From NCBI GenBank assembly GCA_025084515.1, contig JAJAGP010000339.1:372001-436000 (forward strand): 64,000 nucleotides of DNA, written 5' to 3'. How positions within the stretch are numbered: position 1 is the first letter of the stretch; every line of letters begins with the position of its first letter. Positions 11,836 to 21,850 of this stretch are shown one piece after another. The notes below the pieces were generated by a model. It was given only the letters and a program-made list of their open reading frames with translations, ran no database searches and was not told the DNA's origin. Source of the DNA: Ancistrus triradiatus. Lineage: Eukaryota; Chordata; Actinopteri; Siluriformes; Loricariidae. The position numbers were made by a program, and so were the translations under genes.

Positions 11836-11966
11836 GCCTCCCCTCCTCTCCCGCCGGCCTGCCCGCCGGCCCTCCTCCCGCCCCCCCGCCCCCGCCCCCT
11901 CCCCCCTGGCCCGGCCGCCCGCCCGCTCCCGGGCCCTCTTTCCCACCGCAGAAAAGACCGCCCATG
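11836..11966. other. C-rich, CpG-containing block 2 inside the purine tract
   Basis: A second abrupt C-rich block ('cccgccggcctgcccgccgg', 'cggccgcccgcccgctccc') embedded in 'agaaagag'-type purine sequence. It has the same polarity as block 1 (C on the plus strand). Proline-rich frames here are compositional. Confidence 0.8.
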
Positions 11967-12600
11967 AGGCCTCGATAAATGACCGGATGTGGGGGAAGAA
12001 GAAGCAGGCACAAAGAAAAACCAGTAATTAAACAAAACCAGAAAGCAGGGAAGAACAAGACCAGAACATTAACTCAAAGAAAGAGGAATGAAATCAAACA
12101 AACAAAGGAAAAAAAGAAAAATAAAATACTTAAATGGAAAAAAGAAACAAAGAATTAACGAAAGAATAAAGAAAGAAAGAAAGATCAATTGAAAAGAACA
12201 AAGGAAGAAAGAAAATAAAGATGGAAAAAACTATAAAGAAAGAAAAACACAAAGGAGGACAGAATGTGAGAAAGGAAATAATTAAATGAAATAAATCAAC
12301 AAAGAAAGAAGAAGAACGAAAAAAATGGAAAAAAGGAAAGAAGAAAACAATAAAGGTTGACAGAAGAGATAAGAAATAATTACATTAAATAAATCCCTAA
12401 GAAAGAAAGTAACTAAAAAGAAATAAAGAACGAAATAAAGAAAGAAAGAAAAAACTAAATTTAAAATAAGCAATCAAGAAGAAAAAAAGAATACAAGTAA
12501 AAGAAAGGAAAAAACAAAGTAAGTACAGAAAAAGGGACAAGGAACTAGTTAACTGAATTAAATCAACCAAAAAAAGAAAGAAAGAAAGAAAGGAAGAAAG

Positions 12601-13939
12601 GAGTTGGACACAGAGAGACAGATCGATCACCCGAGGCCAGCCTGTTGCAGACAGGGCACCCCACACTAAGGGAGAACAGACAGGGGCATGAAACACCTCA
12701 GCACCAAAGTGGCTAATTGCTACATTATCATAAGCAGTACTGGAGCTGTGGGGAAAAATGGAGAGAGAGGAAAAACTCATTCCTCTCCAGCAAATCGTTA
12801 ATTATAATTCAAACAAATAACGTCAACCTATCATTGGAACTTCATGGCATATAATAGATGATAGGGTCTTAAATCATATTAACCACTTGACCCTAGCAGA
12901 CTTAAAATTATACGGGGGGCCACTCCTAAAGAGAGCTGCTGTTCACCGAATAATTACAGTCATCAGAGGCGCGGCTCTGGCAGTGCAGTAAAACATGCTC
13001 GTATCTGTTTCCTTTGACATCTCGTCCCGTGTTTCAGGAGCACATGAGCAATACGGGACAGAAAAAGACAGCAAGAGACAAAGACAAAAGGCAGAGACGT
13101 TCGGTTTTATCACAGTCGATTTAACAGTCTCTCTGGGCGAAGCATCACGTGAAATATTCATGTCTGCTCTTCAGGAGAGGATGAACAATGCAAGTGTGAT
13201 AGTGCAAAGAAGCTGTCTTGGCTGTCACATTTGGAGAGGAATAATGACACATGGAAGGCCTACATATCTAAGACTTACACAACACGCCTGCTAGGTGACC
13301 CGAGCCCATAAACAAAAGCCAAGCGCCTAATCTGGCGTGGCGTATACACGGGCATCTATTTTGAAACCTGGTCAAATGACTCCTTTCACAATGCCGGTTA
13401 GGAACAGAAAAGCACCTGAACGTGCAGTCCTCCTACACTGCACAACGATCCCCTCTAAGAGCCAGTGTTTGGCGCGGTACTCTTAATCTCTTACTTTTAA
13501 ATCTGCATAAATAAATTCCAAATGTGAGCTTTCTTGTCACAATGAAAGATTTTAGTTTAAGAGGGCCCCTTATGGGGTGCAATTCTGTTTCTACCCAATG
13601 TCAGCCATAGCCCCTTGAATAATTCCGCTGTGCATTTCAAACAGAACAACTGAGTTTGCTGGTGGTGGGGGTGGGGGGGGCTTGGTCACATAAAGTACAG
13701 AGCTAATTAAATCCTTCACAGCCTACTCCCTCACAGATAAGTCTACTACTGGTTCTCAAGACAATCAGCCATTTGTAGCGTTCACCTCATAGTTTTAACC
13801 ATGTTGTTCATTTTGATTTCCAGTGCATCCCCAATTTCTGCGCTCACCTTAAGTCGCCCATCCAGTTTGTATGAATTTGATGCTAGCCATTGAAATGAGA
13901 TGCTTCCATTAAAACCCTGTGAGGGGATTACACCAAAAT
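12601..13939. other. Unique intronic DNA
   Basis: No mobile element or exon recognised. A short G run lies near 13663-13680. Confidence 0.5.
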
Positions 13940-14497
13940 CACTGCGTTTATATGCACTTAATAATCCGATAACTGAAGAAAATCAGATTTTGTCAGTAAT
14001 CCGATCAAGGAGTATTCATGCACTTGAGTAATCAGATAATGGGAAACCTCAGGGCAATCGCATTTCTGCTTTATAATCTCATAAAAATATGTGACAAACT
14101 TCGAACTTTAATACTAAATAATCAAATTATTCATTTTCTCGTGTGCATACTGCATTTCAGAGTCTCCTCAAAGCGTTCAATAGCCGTTTCGCAGCCTTTA
14201 ATCCCATGGCGTGTTTAATTCTGGGGTTGCCATATCCAGCGAGAAAAAAGTCAGTCAAAAAGAGGCCAAATAAAGCCAAGTCTTTAGAACTATGCCCACA
14301 TGGCAGTATGATAACAATCGGGTAACCGGTATTCAGGCTATGAGTAATCAGACTACTGGAGTAAAATCCAGTTTTCTTTATCAGATTTCTTAATCTTTTT
14401 TGAAGATCGGAGTATGCTGTCTACATGACCACTTGAATAATCGGATAACCGCAGTAATCGACTTTGCTCGGATTATTAAGCGCATGTAAACGCACTC
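13940..14497. mobile_element. Non-autonomous TIR element, 'ATAATCC' family, copy 1
   Basis: The left end 'actgcgtttatatgcactt' is the inverted complement of the right end 'gcgcatgtaaacgcactc'. Inside, words such as 'aataatccgataac', 'tcagtaatccgatcaagg' and 'gaataatcggataacc' recur in both orientations. No coding sequence. Related copies are at 14503, 50798 and 59528. The superfamily was not determined because I found no clean target duplication. Confidence 0.75.
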
Positions 14498-14502
14498 TGA
14501 CT

Positions 14503-14948
14503 CAGGTAATAATCAGACTTCAACTTCGCAACCAGCCAATAATCTAGTAGGTGAAGTAAACGTCAAACTTTAATAATTAAATTCTTTATTTCCCCAAGTA
14601 TATACTGCCCTTCAAAGTTTTCCCAAAGGTGTTTGGTAGCCTTTTATGACAGGCTGCATTTAATTCCAGGGTTGCCAGATCCTGCAAGAGAAATACCCAC
14701 TGGGACTATGGAAACAAGCCCCAAATAAGCAGCGTTTCTTAGAATAAGAGGACCTGGCTAGATTAAAAAAAGATTGAAATCGGTGTATGGGAATACATGA
14801 CCTGAGAAATCTGATTACTGAGGTAAAATCCAGCTCCATTTATGTCCTAATCTGACAGCTAGATCAGAGCATGCTGTTCACATGAGCACTTGAATAATCT
14901 GCAGAAATCCTATTATGATCGGCTTATTAAGTGCATGTAAACGCACTC
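14503..14948. mobile_element. Partial second copy of the 'ATAATCC' TIR element, in tandem
   Basis: It starts within element sequence ('ctcaggtaataatcagac'), repeats the body including 'ttccagggttgccagatcc', and ends at its own right terminus 'gtgcatgtaaacgcactc' (14931-14948). It has no left terminus, so with copy 1 it forms a composite of one left and two right ends. Confidence 0.72.
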
Positions 14949-16463
14949 AGTCGCTACATCCACCGAGCTCTATCTAGAGAGCCTTGTCAGCCACAGCTGA
15001 GGAGCAGAAGCACCTATGGCAAGCAAGAAAGGACAAACAAGGCTCTGTTTACAGCTCCTGGCTGGGACCCGTTTCCTGCTATCTGGATGGCTCCAGCTTC
15101 AAGACAGAGCCCTGGGAAGGGAGACGGCACAATGGTGGCGTTGTCTTGCCTTCCTGCACAAGAGGGTGTTTGGGGGGGGATACCAAGTCAACAGCTGAGC
15201 TGGATAGGGAAGATGGCTCACGGAATGCTCCTGAGCAGTTGCTACTGTCGACTAATGGCAATCTGAGTCGGCACGGGAAGGCGATTGGGCCTCAAAGAAT
15301 GGCACATTGAGGCAGGAGCAGCTGCCTCTTTTGTCATCCGTAAAGGCGAAGTGCTCTATTTAGAGCAAGGGATTCGAGTTCGGAGGCCTCGCTGAGTTTC
15401 CAAGGGGGAGAAAGGGAGATTAAAGCCTGCTCATCCTGTCTTACTTTCCCGATAGGTAATGTGAGAAGTGGACGGCGGCTTTAACGAGACAGGAGAAGGA
15501 ATAGTGTCTAGATCTGCCATCTAGCCGAAGTGCAACAGTTTGTCAAAACTGATCTTTCTTTCTTTTTTTTTTTCCTGCACTGAAATGCAAACTTAAAAGA
15601 CAAACCAGGAGGCATCCTACAAACGTACAGGTCCTCCTTCCATTCAGAAGAATTCTATTTGCTTTGCAGAGTGACAGGAAGAGTGATTGGCATGGAGCAG
15701 GGAGCAGGGAGCAGATAGAGATGCTTTTGATCCTGGCATGGCCTAACAAGCCATTCTGGTGCATGTCTAGTCAGCCCTAGCAGAACAAAATTACTTATTG
15801 AAATAAAAGTGACAGGCAAGGGCGCACACACACACACACACACCTGCCAGCGTTAAACCACACATATACAGACACTTGTCATGCTAACACACTGTAACAT
15901 ATGTTGACACCTGCACTTTACATCGGCTAATCAAATGCAGGCACTTTTATTCAGACGAGCAGCACGAGTCAAAGGTAGACCGCAGCACACCAACTCTATT
16001 ATAGCCAGCGCAGAGCAGGGCAAGAGAGCGGCTGAGGAAAAACAGAGAAGGTGAAAGAGGAAGAGGCACGGGCAGGCGACTGATGTTTGTCCAGTGTTGG
16101 TGGAGGGAGAGGAGAGGAGGAACGCCAATGCATTTGAAGAGCGCCTCCAAACATTCAGGTTCACACAGGCTACTGGCCAAGCAATTAAAGAGGGGGGTCG
16201 AGTTCATTGCATATGCATCAAGTCAAGGGCCAGTGCCATGGATCATTACAACAAAGATTCCTATTAATTAGGTGGAATAATCCCAGAGGCAGATGACAAG
16301 GCAGCAGAAGGGAGAGGACGAGTTGAGAGCTCTCAGTCCTCTGCTCCATCATTTCAAAGGGGTCATAAAAATGCAAGACGAATGGCACCAGCGAAAACAG
16401 ATTTCTGAACAGAATTCCCTAGCTTTCCAATTCTGATGACAGCACAGACCGCTCAGAGACGTA
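14949..16463. other. Intronic DNA with a CA microsatellite
   Basis: A (CA)n run lies at about 15824-15843. Overlapping frames at 14931-15310 exist in three phases at once and match nothing I know, so I do not call a gene. No other repeat recognised. Confidence 0.45.
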
Positions 16464-16882
16464 CAGTACTGTGCAAAAGTCTTAGGCCACTATTTGATTT
16501 GTTGTTTTAGCAATGAGCATACGTTACATATTGCTGAAAAAATTCAAACTTGGATTTGCCACTGCATTATACTCTTTCCCACTGATCTTCATTCCAATCT
16601 TAGTGAGTTTTAGCACATCTTAGCCTTTTCACCCTGTTTCTCTTCTGAAAAAGTGGTTTTGCGACTGCTACGTTTCCAAAAAGACCAATTCTGGACAAGC
16701 TTCTTCGGACTGTAGAAGGGTCAATTTGGCATCCCGTCTATTCAATCTGTTTCTTAATTATTTCAGTTTTTAGTACTGCATACAAATATCCTGTATTGCC
16801 TGATTGTATTCTAATATAGAGACATTGCTTAAATAATGGTATATCTAATCTAATGGTGGCCTGAGACTTTTGAACCATACTG
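16464..16882. mobile_element. Tc1/mariner-type MITE
   Basis: The left end 'cagtactgtgcaaaagtctt' plus 'aggccac' mirrors the right end 'gtggcctgagacttttg' plus 'aaccatactg'. TA duplications lie at 16462-16463 and 16883-16884. It is about 419 bp with no transposase frame. The terminus resembles a common fish Tc1 MITE. Confidence 0.85.
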
Positions 16883-16884
16883 TA

Positions 16885-17757
16885 TATGTCACTTCTCTGC
16901 TGCTTTTCAACAATTACATCATTTGAACATACAGCAAAGTGAACGCCAGCCTTGCACTTTCAAACCCACCTACAAAATGACCAAACGTCAGCACACGCAC
17001 ACTTTGCGCACAGGTAGACACATTTAACGCCGGATGATATAGCCCGTTCACATCACCGTGATCGGCCTAGATACCCAGAGTGCAGCATTCCAGATGACTG
17101 GAGCACTGAAGGAGAGAGGTCTCACAAGCACATACACACTAGCACAGCGACACACAAGCAGCTGTGATTGCAGCTCACTTGCCTGAGAAATAGGAAATCT
17201 CCAGCAGGAGGTTACTGTAAATATCCCCCCATATCCCAGAGAGACAGACTTACGTGGGCCGCATCCACCGGAGAATCTGCCCCCTGCTAAACGCATTACG
17301 TTCAGCTCGACGCACAAAGCTCCAGGTGTACAGAGAAGCCAAGTCTCTATTCTCCAGCAGCTCCCTTCCCCCAGGAGTGAGGGTCACTACGTCTCAAGAA
17401 GTGCAAACTTTAACCCAGGCCACAGTAGCAACTGTTCCCGTTGACACAGGTCACTCGGCAAGCGTAATTCACTCATCCTCTGACAGCACTGCCACTCTGC
17501 ACCTGTTGCCTCTGACATGCACTTGGCGTAATTTTCCCACACACTAAAAGCAGGACACGACTCTGTCCTTTTACTTTGCTGGCAGAAAGTGAGAGGAGAA
17601 TGTGGGACTAAACAACTGCCCAAAGACTGCTGACACCATGTCCTTGTAGTGTCTGTGACACATAATTCACAGACAACCAGAGAGAAAAAATTCAAGCAGT
17701 AACTAAATATGTATTATAACAAAATATATAACAGCATGTTAAGGAAGTAGATTTCAG
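16885..17757. other. Unique intronic DNA
   Basis: No mobile element or RNA gene recognised. Two opposing frames at 17048-17317 (-) and 17254-17547 (+) carry no known motif and are most likely chance. Confidence 0.45.
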
Positions 17758-18347
17758 GAGTTCAACTGTTCATTCATTTTTTATCTGATCACATGGCAGC
17801 AACTCAATGCATTTCTGTATGTAGATATGCAGACTGAAGTTCAAACCAAGCATCATAATGGGGATGAAATGTGATTTAAGTGACTTAGCCAACGTAATAT
17901 GGTTGTTGGTCCTAGCCGGACTGGTCTGAGTATTTCAGAAACGGACAATCTGCTGGGAATTTCACACACAGCCATCTCTAGGGTTAGCAGAGCATGGAGC
18001 GAAAAATAGAAGATATCCAGTGAGCGGCAGTTCTCTGAGCAAAAGTGCCTTGTCGATGCCAGGGGTCAAAGGAGAATGGCAAGACTGGTTCCAGCTTATA
18101 AAAGAGCAAGAGCAACTCAAATAACCACCCGTCACAACTGAGGTACGCAGAAGAGCATCTCTGAATGCACAACACTCCGAACCTTGAAGCAGATGAGTTA
18201 CATCAGGAGAAGACCACACCGGGTGCCACTTCTGCCAGCTACAAACAGGTAACTAAGGCTATGATTTGTAATGGCTCACCAAAATTGGATAATAGATCAT
18301 TGGAAAAAACGTTGTCTGGTCTGATGAGTCTTGATTTCTGCTGCGAC

Positions 18348-19432
18348 CAGTGTTAATTTTGTTGACTAATAATGTTCCTCGCAGTTTTCGTCAATGACCC
18401 TTTTTTCTAACGAAAACGAGAGGATGACAATTAAAATGAATGAAAAACGACAAAAACTAGGACGACATGAATTGACACTTGTCAACAAATACAAACGAGA
18501 CGAAAATCGGTAAACGTGGTAAGAGGCAGATATTTGATCCAGCCCCCGGCCAGACCGTACAACTCTACTGTGTCTCATGAAACCAACTCGACGATGTTAA
18601 CACCTGAGAGAAAGAGGACAGTCGATATATTGGCACATTTCTCATTTAATGTCAAGGAAAGCAATCCTCTTTGTAAACCTGTGTGGGGCGACTATCTCCG
18701 GTACATACAACAAACTTGAAACGACATCTGCAGGCATGTCATTCTGAAACCGCGTTCAAGCTATCCGCACCAAAATGGCGCGAGCTCCTATTTTAGCGGT
18801 ATTACGGTAGTCCGTTGCCAACGCACTCCAAGTTCATTATGTTCAAGCCAATATTTCAGCGAATAAGGTAGGAATTCAAATATGTTTCCAGTTCGCGACG
18901 TGGATATATTTTACTTTGTCTCAAAAGTGTTCATACTATCTGCAAGATGTATTCGGGTAACATAACTGAGTTTTATACTGTAGTTATGAACACATGCATA
19001 TAGAGCTTGCACATATATCTGATTTGATATGTTTAATAAAGCTCATATGCCATTTATTCCAACTGGATTCAATTCTACAATATCCCATGAGTGTCCACAC
19101 CGAGTTTGAAGCAGATCTTTGTTGGAAATTTAGATTTATAACAACTTTAATGTATAATGTTATTATCAGTGCATGCATGCAGATGTTTCATTTTCAATAA
19201 TACTAGGGAAATGTAAAAAAAATAAAATAAAATACGCATTTCTAGCTTTACATTTCACATTTCAACTGAAACTCTTGTAGATTATTCGACTATAATCTTA
19301 TTACAATTAGTCGACTAAAACTAGACTAAAACTAAAAACAATTCAGATGACTAAATTATGACTAAAACTAAATTACGTTCGTCAAAAGACTGACTGAAAC
19401 TAAATCAAAATTTGCTGTCAAAATTAACACTG
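18348..19432 (+). mobile_element. hAT-type DNA transposon, 1085 bp, non-autonomous
   Basis: The left end 'cagtgttaattttg' is the complement of the right end 'caaaattaacactg'. Flanking 8-bp duplications 'gctgcgac' (18340-18347) and 'gcatcgac' (19433-19440) match at 6 of 8 positions, the length expected for hAT. Repeated 'gactaaaact' words lie near the right end. An eroded BED zinc finger lies at about 18600-18755. No catalytic domain remains. Confidence 0.88.
18600..18755 (+). pseudogene. Decayed BED zinc-finger segment of a hAT transposase
   Basis: The frame gives HFSFNVKE (18636-18659 region) and a first zinc-binding Cys (codon 18672-18674). After a small frameshift a second Cys appears in 'tgtggggcgactatctcc' (CGATIS), and after another the frame gives TTNLKRHLQACHSE ending near 18748, with the His pair at 18725-18727 and 18740-18742. 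This C-x2-C ... H-x4-H layout is the BED finger found at the N-terminus of hAT transposases. At least two indels break it, so it is dead. Recognition is from motif layout; no search was possible. Confidence 0.7.
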
Positions 19433-19672
19433 GCATCGACATTCAGTCCAATAGAGCGCATCTGGGATGTGGTGGAACCAGAGATTTGCACCATGGATGT
19501 GCAGACAACAAATCTCCAGCAACTGTCATGTCAATATGGACCAAAATGTCTGAGGAATGTTTCCAGCACCTTGTTGAATCTATGCCATGAACAATTAAGG
19601 CAGTTCTGAAGGAAAAAGGGGGTCCAATCAGGTACAAGCAAGGTGTACCTAATAAAGTGGCCGGCTATTTAT

Positions 19673-20525
19673 TTATTTTTTAAATAACATACCTAAATAT
19701 TATATAATAGTTTGGGTGCTTTGAAAACCCTCTTATCGTTTTGGAAACGGACACCTGCTCCTCCAACAGCCAAGAACCTCTGCCACAAATCATACGAAAC
19801 ATGTAACACTGGTATTCAGACAAGCAGAGCTTTAAGCACGGATTAGCAGCTAACGAGCATTTACCAAGAGCCACGGGCATTCCTGCCAGAACAAGACTGC
19901 TGACTAAGTTGGCAGTGATGGAGGCTCTCCGATGCCCAGAATAGGGTATGCGGTGGGTTTTCTTAACTAGGCCCAGTCTGACAGTGAGTTGCTTGCTGTC
20001 ATCCAAACGACTGTGTCTGGGCCTGGAAAGTTAAAACAGCGCAACTTAGGCGCAATGTCAGAAATTCCACTGGCGTTTCAGAGCGAATGATCTATGGCAC
20101 TCTACCCAAATGCCTGCATGCACATATGCAAAAAGAAAAAGGGACTTAAAAAAATACTGGCATTGTGTTGGGCAAGACACTGTGAGAGAATAGGACCATG
20201 TCTAAGCATGCCAGAGCATAAGCTGGAGAGACGTTTCTAAACTGAAGCATTAACAAATCCAAAGCTGGTGGAGGCAGATCAGTCGAATAGGACAGATTCG
20301 TGGAGAGAGTGTCAATAGTAAAAAGCACGCCTTAAGAGTTCACGTATTCACTGCGTGATGTAGCTAGGTGGGATCGACTACTGCTCATGTGCACTGAGTG
20401 CATGCAGCGTGCACAAACCAAAAAATGAGTGAACAAACTGGATACAAAATACAGACACCACCAGCGAACTAACCACCGTGCAGAACGTGGAGATTATAAC
20501 AAACTCCGAAGATCAAATGCAGGAC
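19673..20525. other. Unique intronic DNA
   Basis: No repeat or exon recognised. The 108-codon minus frame at 19680-20006 has no known motif and no good splice sites around it. Confidence 0.45.
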
Positions 20526-20675
20526 ATGGTGGCTTTGTGGTAAGGTCCAGGCCAGAAGGTCCAGGGTCCAAACCCCACCTCTGCTGAGTTGCCACTGTTG
20601 GGTCCTCGGGCAAGGCCCTTAACCCACCATTTCTTGGATTGTAAGACATTCTGGATAAGGGTGTTTGCCAAACAA
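20526..20675 (+). mobile_element. tRNA-derived SINE, degenerate
   Basis: Eroded copy: 'gccagaaggtccagggtcca', 'ccccacctctgctgagttgcc' (shortened body) and the tail 'ctggataagggtgtttgcc'. The B box has lost a base (ggtccaaacccc). Confidence 0.75.
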
Positions 20676-20880
20676 TGACATAAGTCTGAAAATCAAATGC
20701 AAGACCAGGTATGGCTCAGATGACGACAAATGGTTTGACTATACATCTGTGTGAAACCTTCTGCAATTTATGAGCTCCAGTTTTTACTTGAATGCTTCAG
20801 TTTTAACAGATTAACATGTCAATTTCCTAGTGTTATTTCCGTTGACGCCATTAGTAAGCAACAAAACCCTATTACCCTAA

Positions 20881-21080
20881 GACTCTGGTAGCCTAGTGGT
20901 TAAGGTGCAGGACTATGGACCAGAAGGTCCAGGGTTCAAATCCCACCTCAGCCAAAGCTGCCACTGTTGGGTCCTTGAGCAAGACCCTTAACCCACAATT
21001 GCTTGGATTGTAAGACTGTACCAAAAGTCGCTCTGGATAAGGGCGTCTGCTAAATGCTGCAAAGGTAAATGTAAATGTAT
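20881..21080 (+). mobile_element. tRNA-derived SINE
   Basis: Well-preserved copy with the head 'tggtagcctagtggttaagg', the B box 'gggttcaaatccc' and the tail 'gggcgtctgctaaatgctgc' followed by 'ggtaaatgtaaatgta'. It lies about 200 bp from the previous SINE in the same orientation. Confidence 0.9.
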
Positions 21081-21239
21081 TAACAAGAGCAAAGTAGTAC
21101 AATGTAACTTCTACGAACACATTTTTTGCAGGTTGCAAAGTATCGCCTAATTATAGTTATTGATAAAATCCCAGAAAATAGAGATATAATTCCAGGTCAA
21201 TCATCGCACACCCCTAGTTCACAAAGCATAAAAGGGCCA

Positions 21240-21850
21240 AAGAGACGCACGATGTTTCCATCGCTTTCAGTTTTATTGACGTTACTTCAGTACATAACAT
21301 AAAGCTAGCTTAAACTGCTTGTGAACCCCGCTCAAGGTCACCTTGAATCTGTAATGGATGCAAATTTTGTTCTCTGCCACGTTCGTTTATTCCTTCCGAC
21401 CCCCTTTTGCTTTTTTTCCTTGCTTAGGCCTGACATTTTTAACTCTTTGACAAGTGTCGTCTAGAGAGTTCTCCATAAATAATGCATTTTACAATAGCCG
21501 GTAAATAAGCAGCAGACACAATCGTTAGGCCCGACTGGTCCTGGAGGAGCTTTTACAGTGAAGGTGACTATTCAGCTTAATGCAGTCCTCCGGGCCTGGG
21601 GAGGACATTTTCATTCATTAGAGCGGTCACAAGCACTTAAAGCACTTTAAGGACCTGTTAGACGAGCGAAGGGACGGGAGGACGGACGGGGGGTGGAGAG
21701 AACGAGATACGGAGGCAATCGGCCACGGGATGGCCGGGTTTAAAGGAGGCAGTGGCAAAATGACAACCCCGACTTCCTCGCCATGCAGTTGTACAAGGCA
21801 TGATTGAATTTGAGAGCGGCTGATACTTTGGCTCACTATACACATTTAAT
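21240..21850. promoter_or_regulatory. Candidate intronic enhancer (TE-free, low-complexity-free block)
   Basis: Immediately right of two SINEs the sequence becomes free of repeats. It carries clustered motifs such as 'ccataaataatgcatttta', 'caaggtcaccttgaatc' (a nuclear-receptor-like palindrome core AGGTCACCT) and 'aagcacttaaagcacttta' (NK-type CACTTAA cores). sox6 introns are known to hold enhancers in other vertebrates. Conservation was not tested, so this is inference. Confidence 0.3.

Larger units (their letters stand above)
10856..12600. repeat. Purine-rich low-complexity tract with two C-rich interruptions
   Basis: About 1.7 kb of degenerate (GAAA)n, (GAA)n and (AAAT)n sequence, nearly all A and G on the plus strand, from 'agaaagaaagaaagaatt' at the left to 'gaaagaaagaaaggaag' at the right. 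Two blocks rich in C and CpG interrupt it (11226-11460 and 11836-11966). The lysine- and arginine-rich or serine- and phenylalanine-rich frames here are products of base composition. Mirror-symmetric purine tracts of this kind can form H-DNA. Confidence 0.9.
17758..19672 (+). mobile_element. Tc1-like element, internally deleted, split by a hAT insertion
   Basis: The transposase starts near 17858 (ATGGGGATGAAATGTGA) and shows N-terminal coding sequence: 'agtgagcggcagttctctg', 'aggagaatggcaagactgg', 'accacaccgggtgccact'. At 18347 it is cut by a 1085-bp hAT element. After 19433 it resumes with 'ccaatagagcgcatctggga' and C-terminal coding sequence, ending in the terminus 'cctaataaagtggccggc'. Most of the catalytic core was already deleted. 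The 5' terminal repeat is not recognisable. Same family as 4671-5390. Confidence 0.83.

Noticed and set aside
11215..12058. Proline-, lysine- or phenylalanine-rich frames on both strands
   Set aside because: Direct result of the purine tract and C-rich blocks; frames open in many phases at once.
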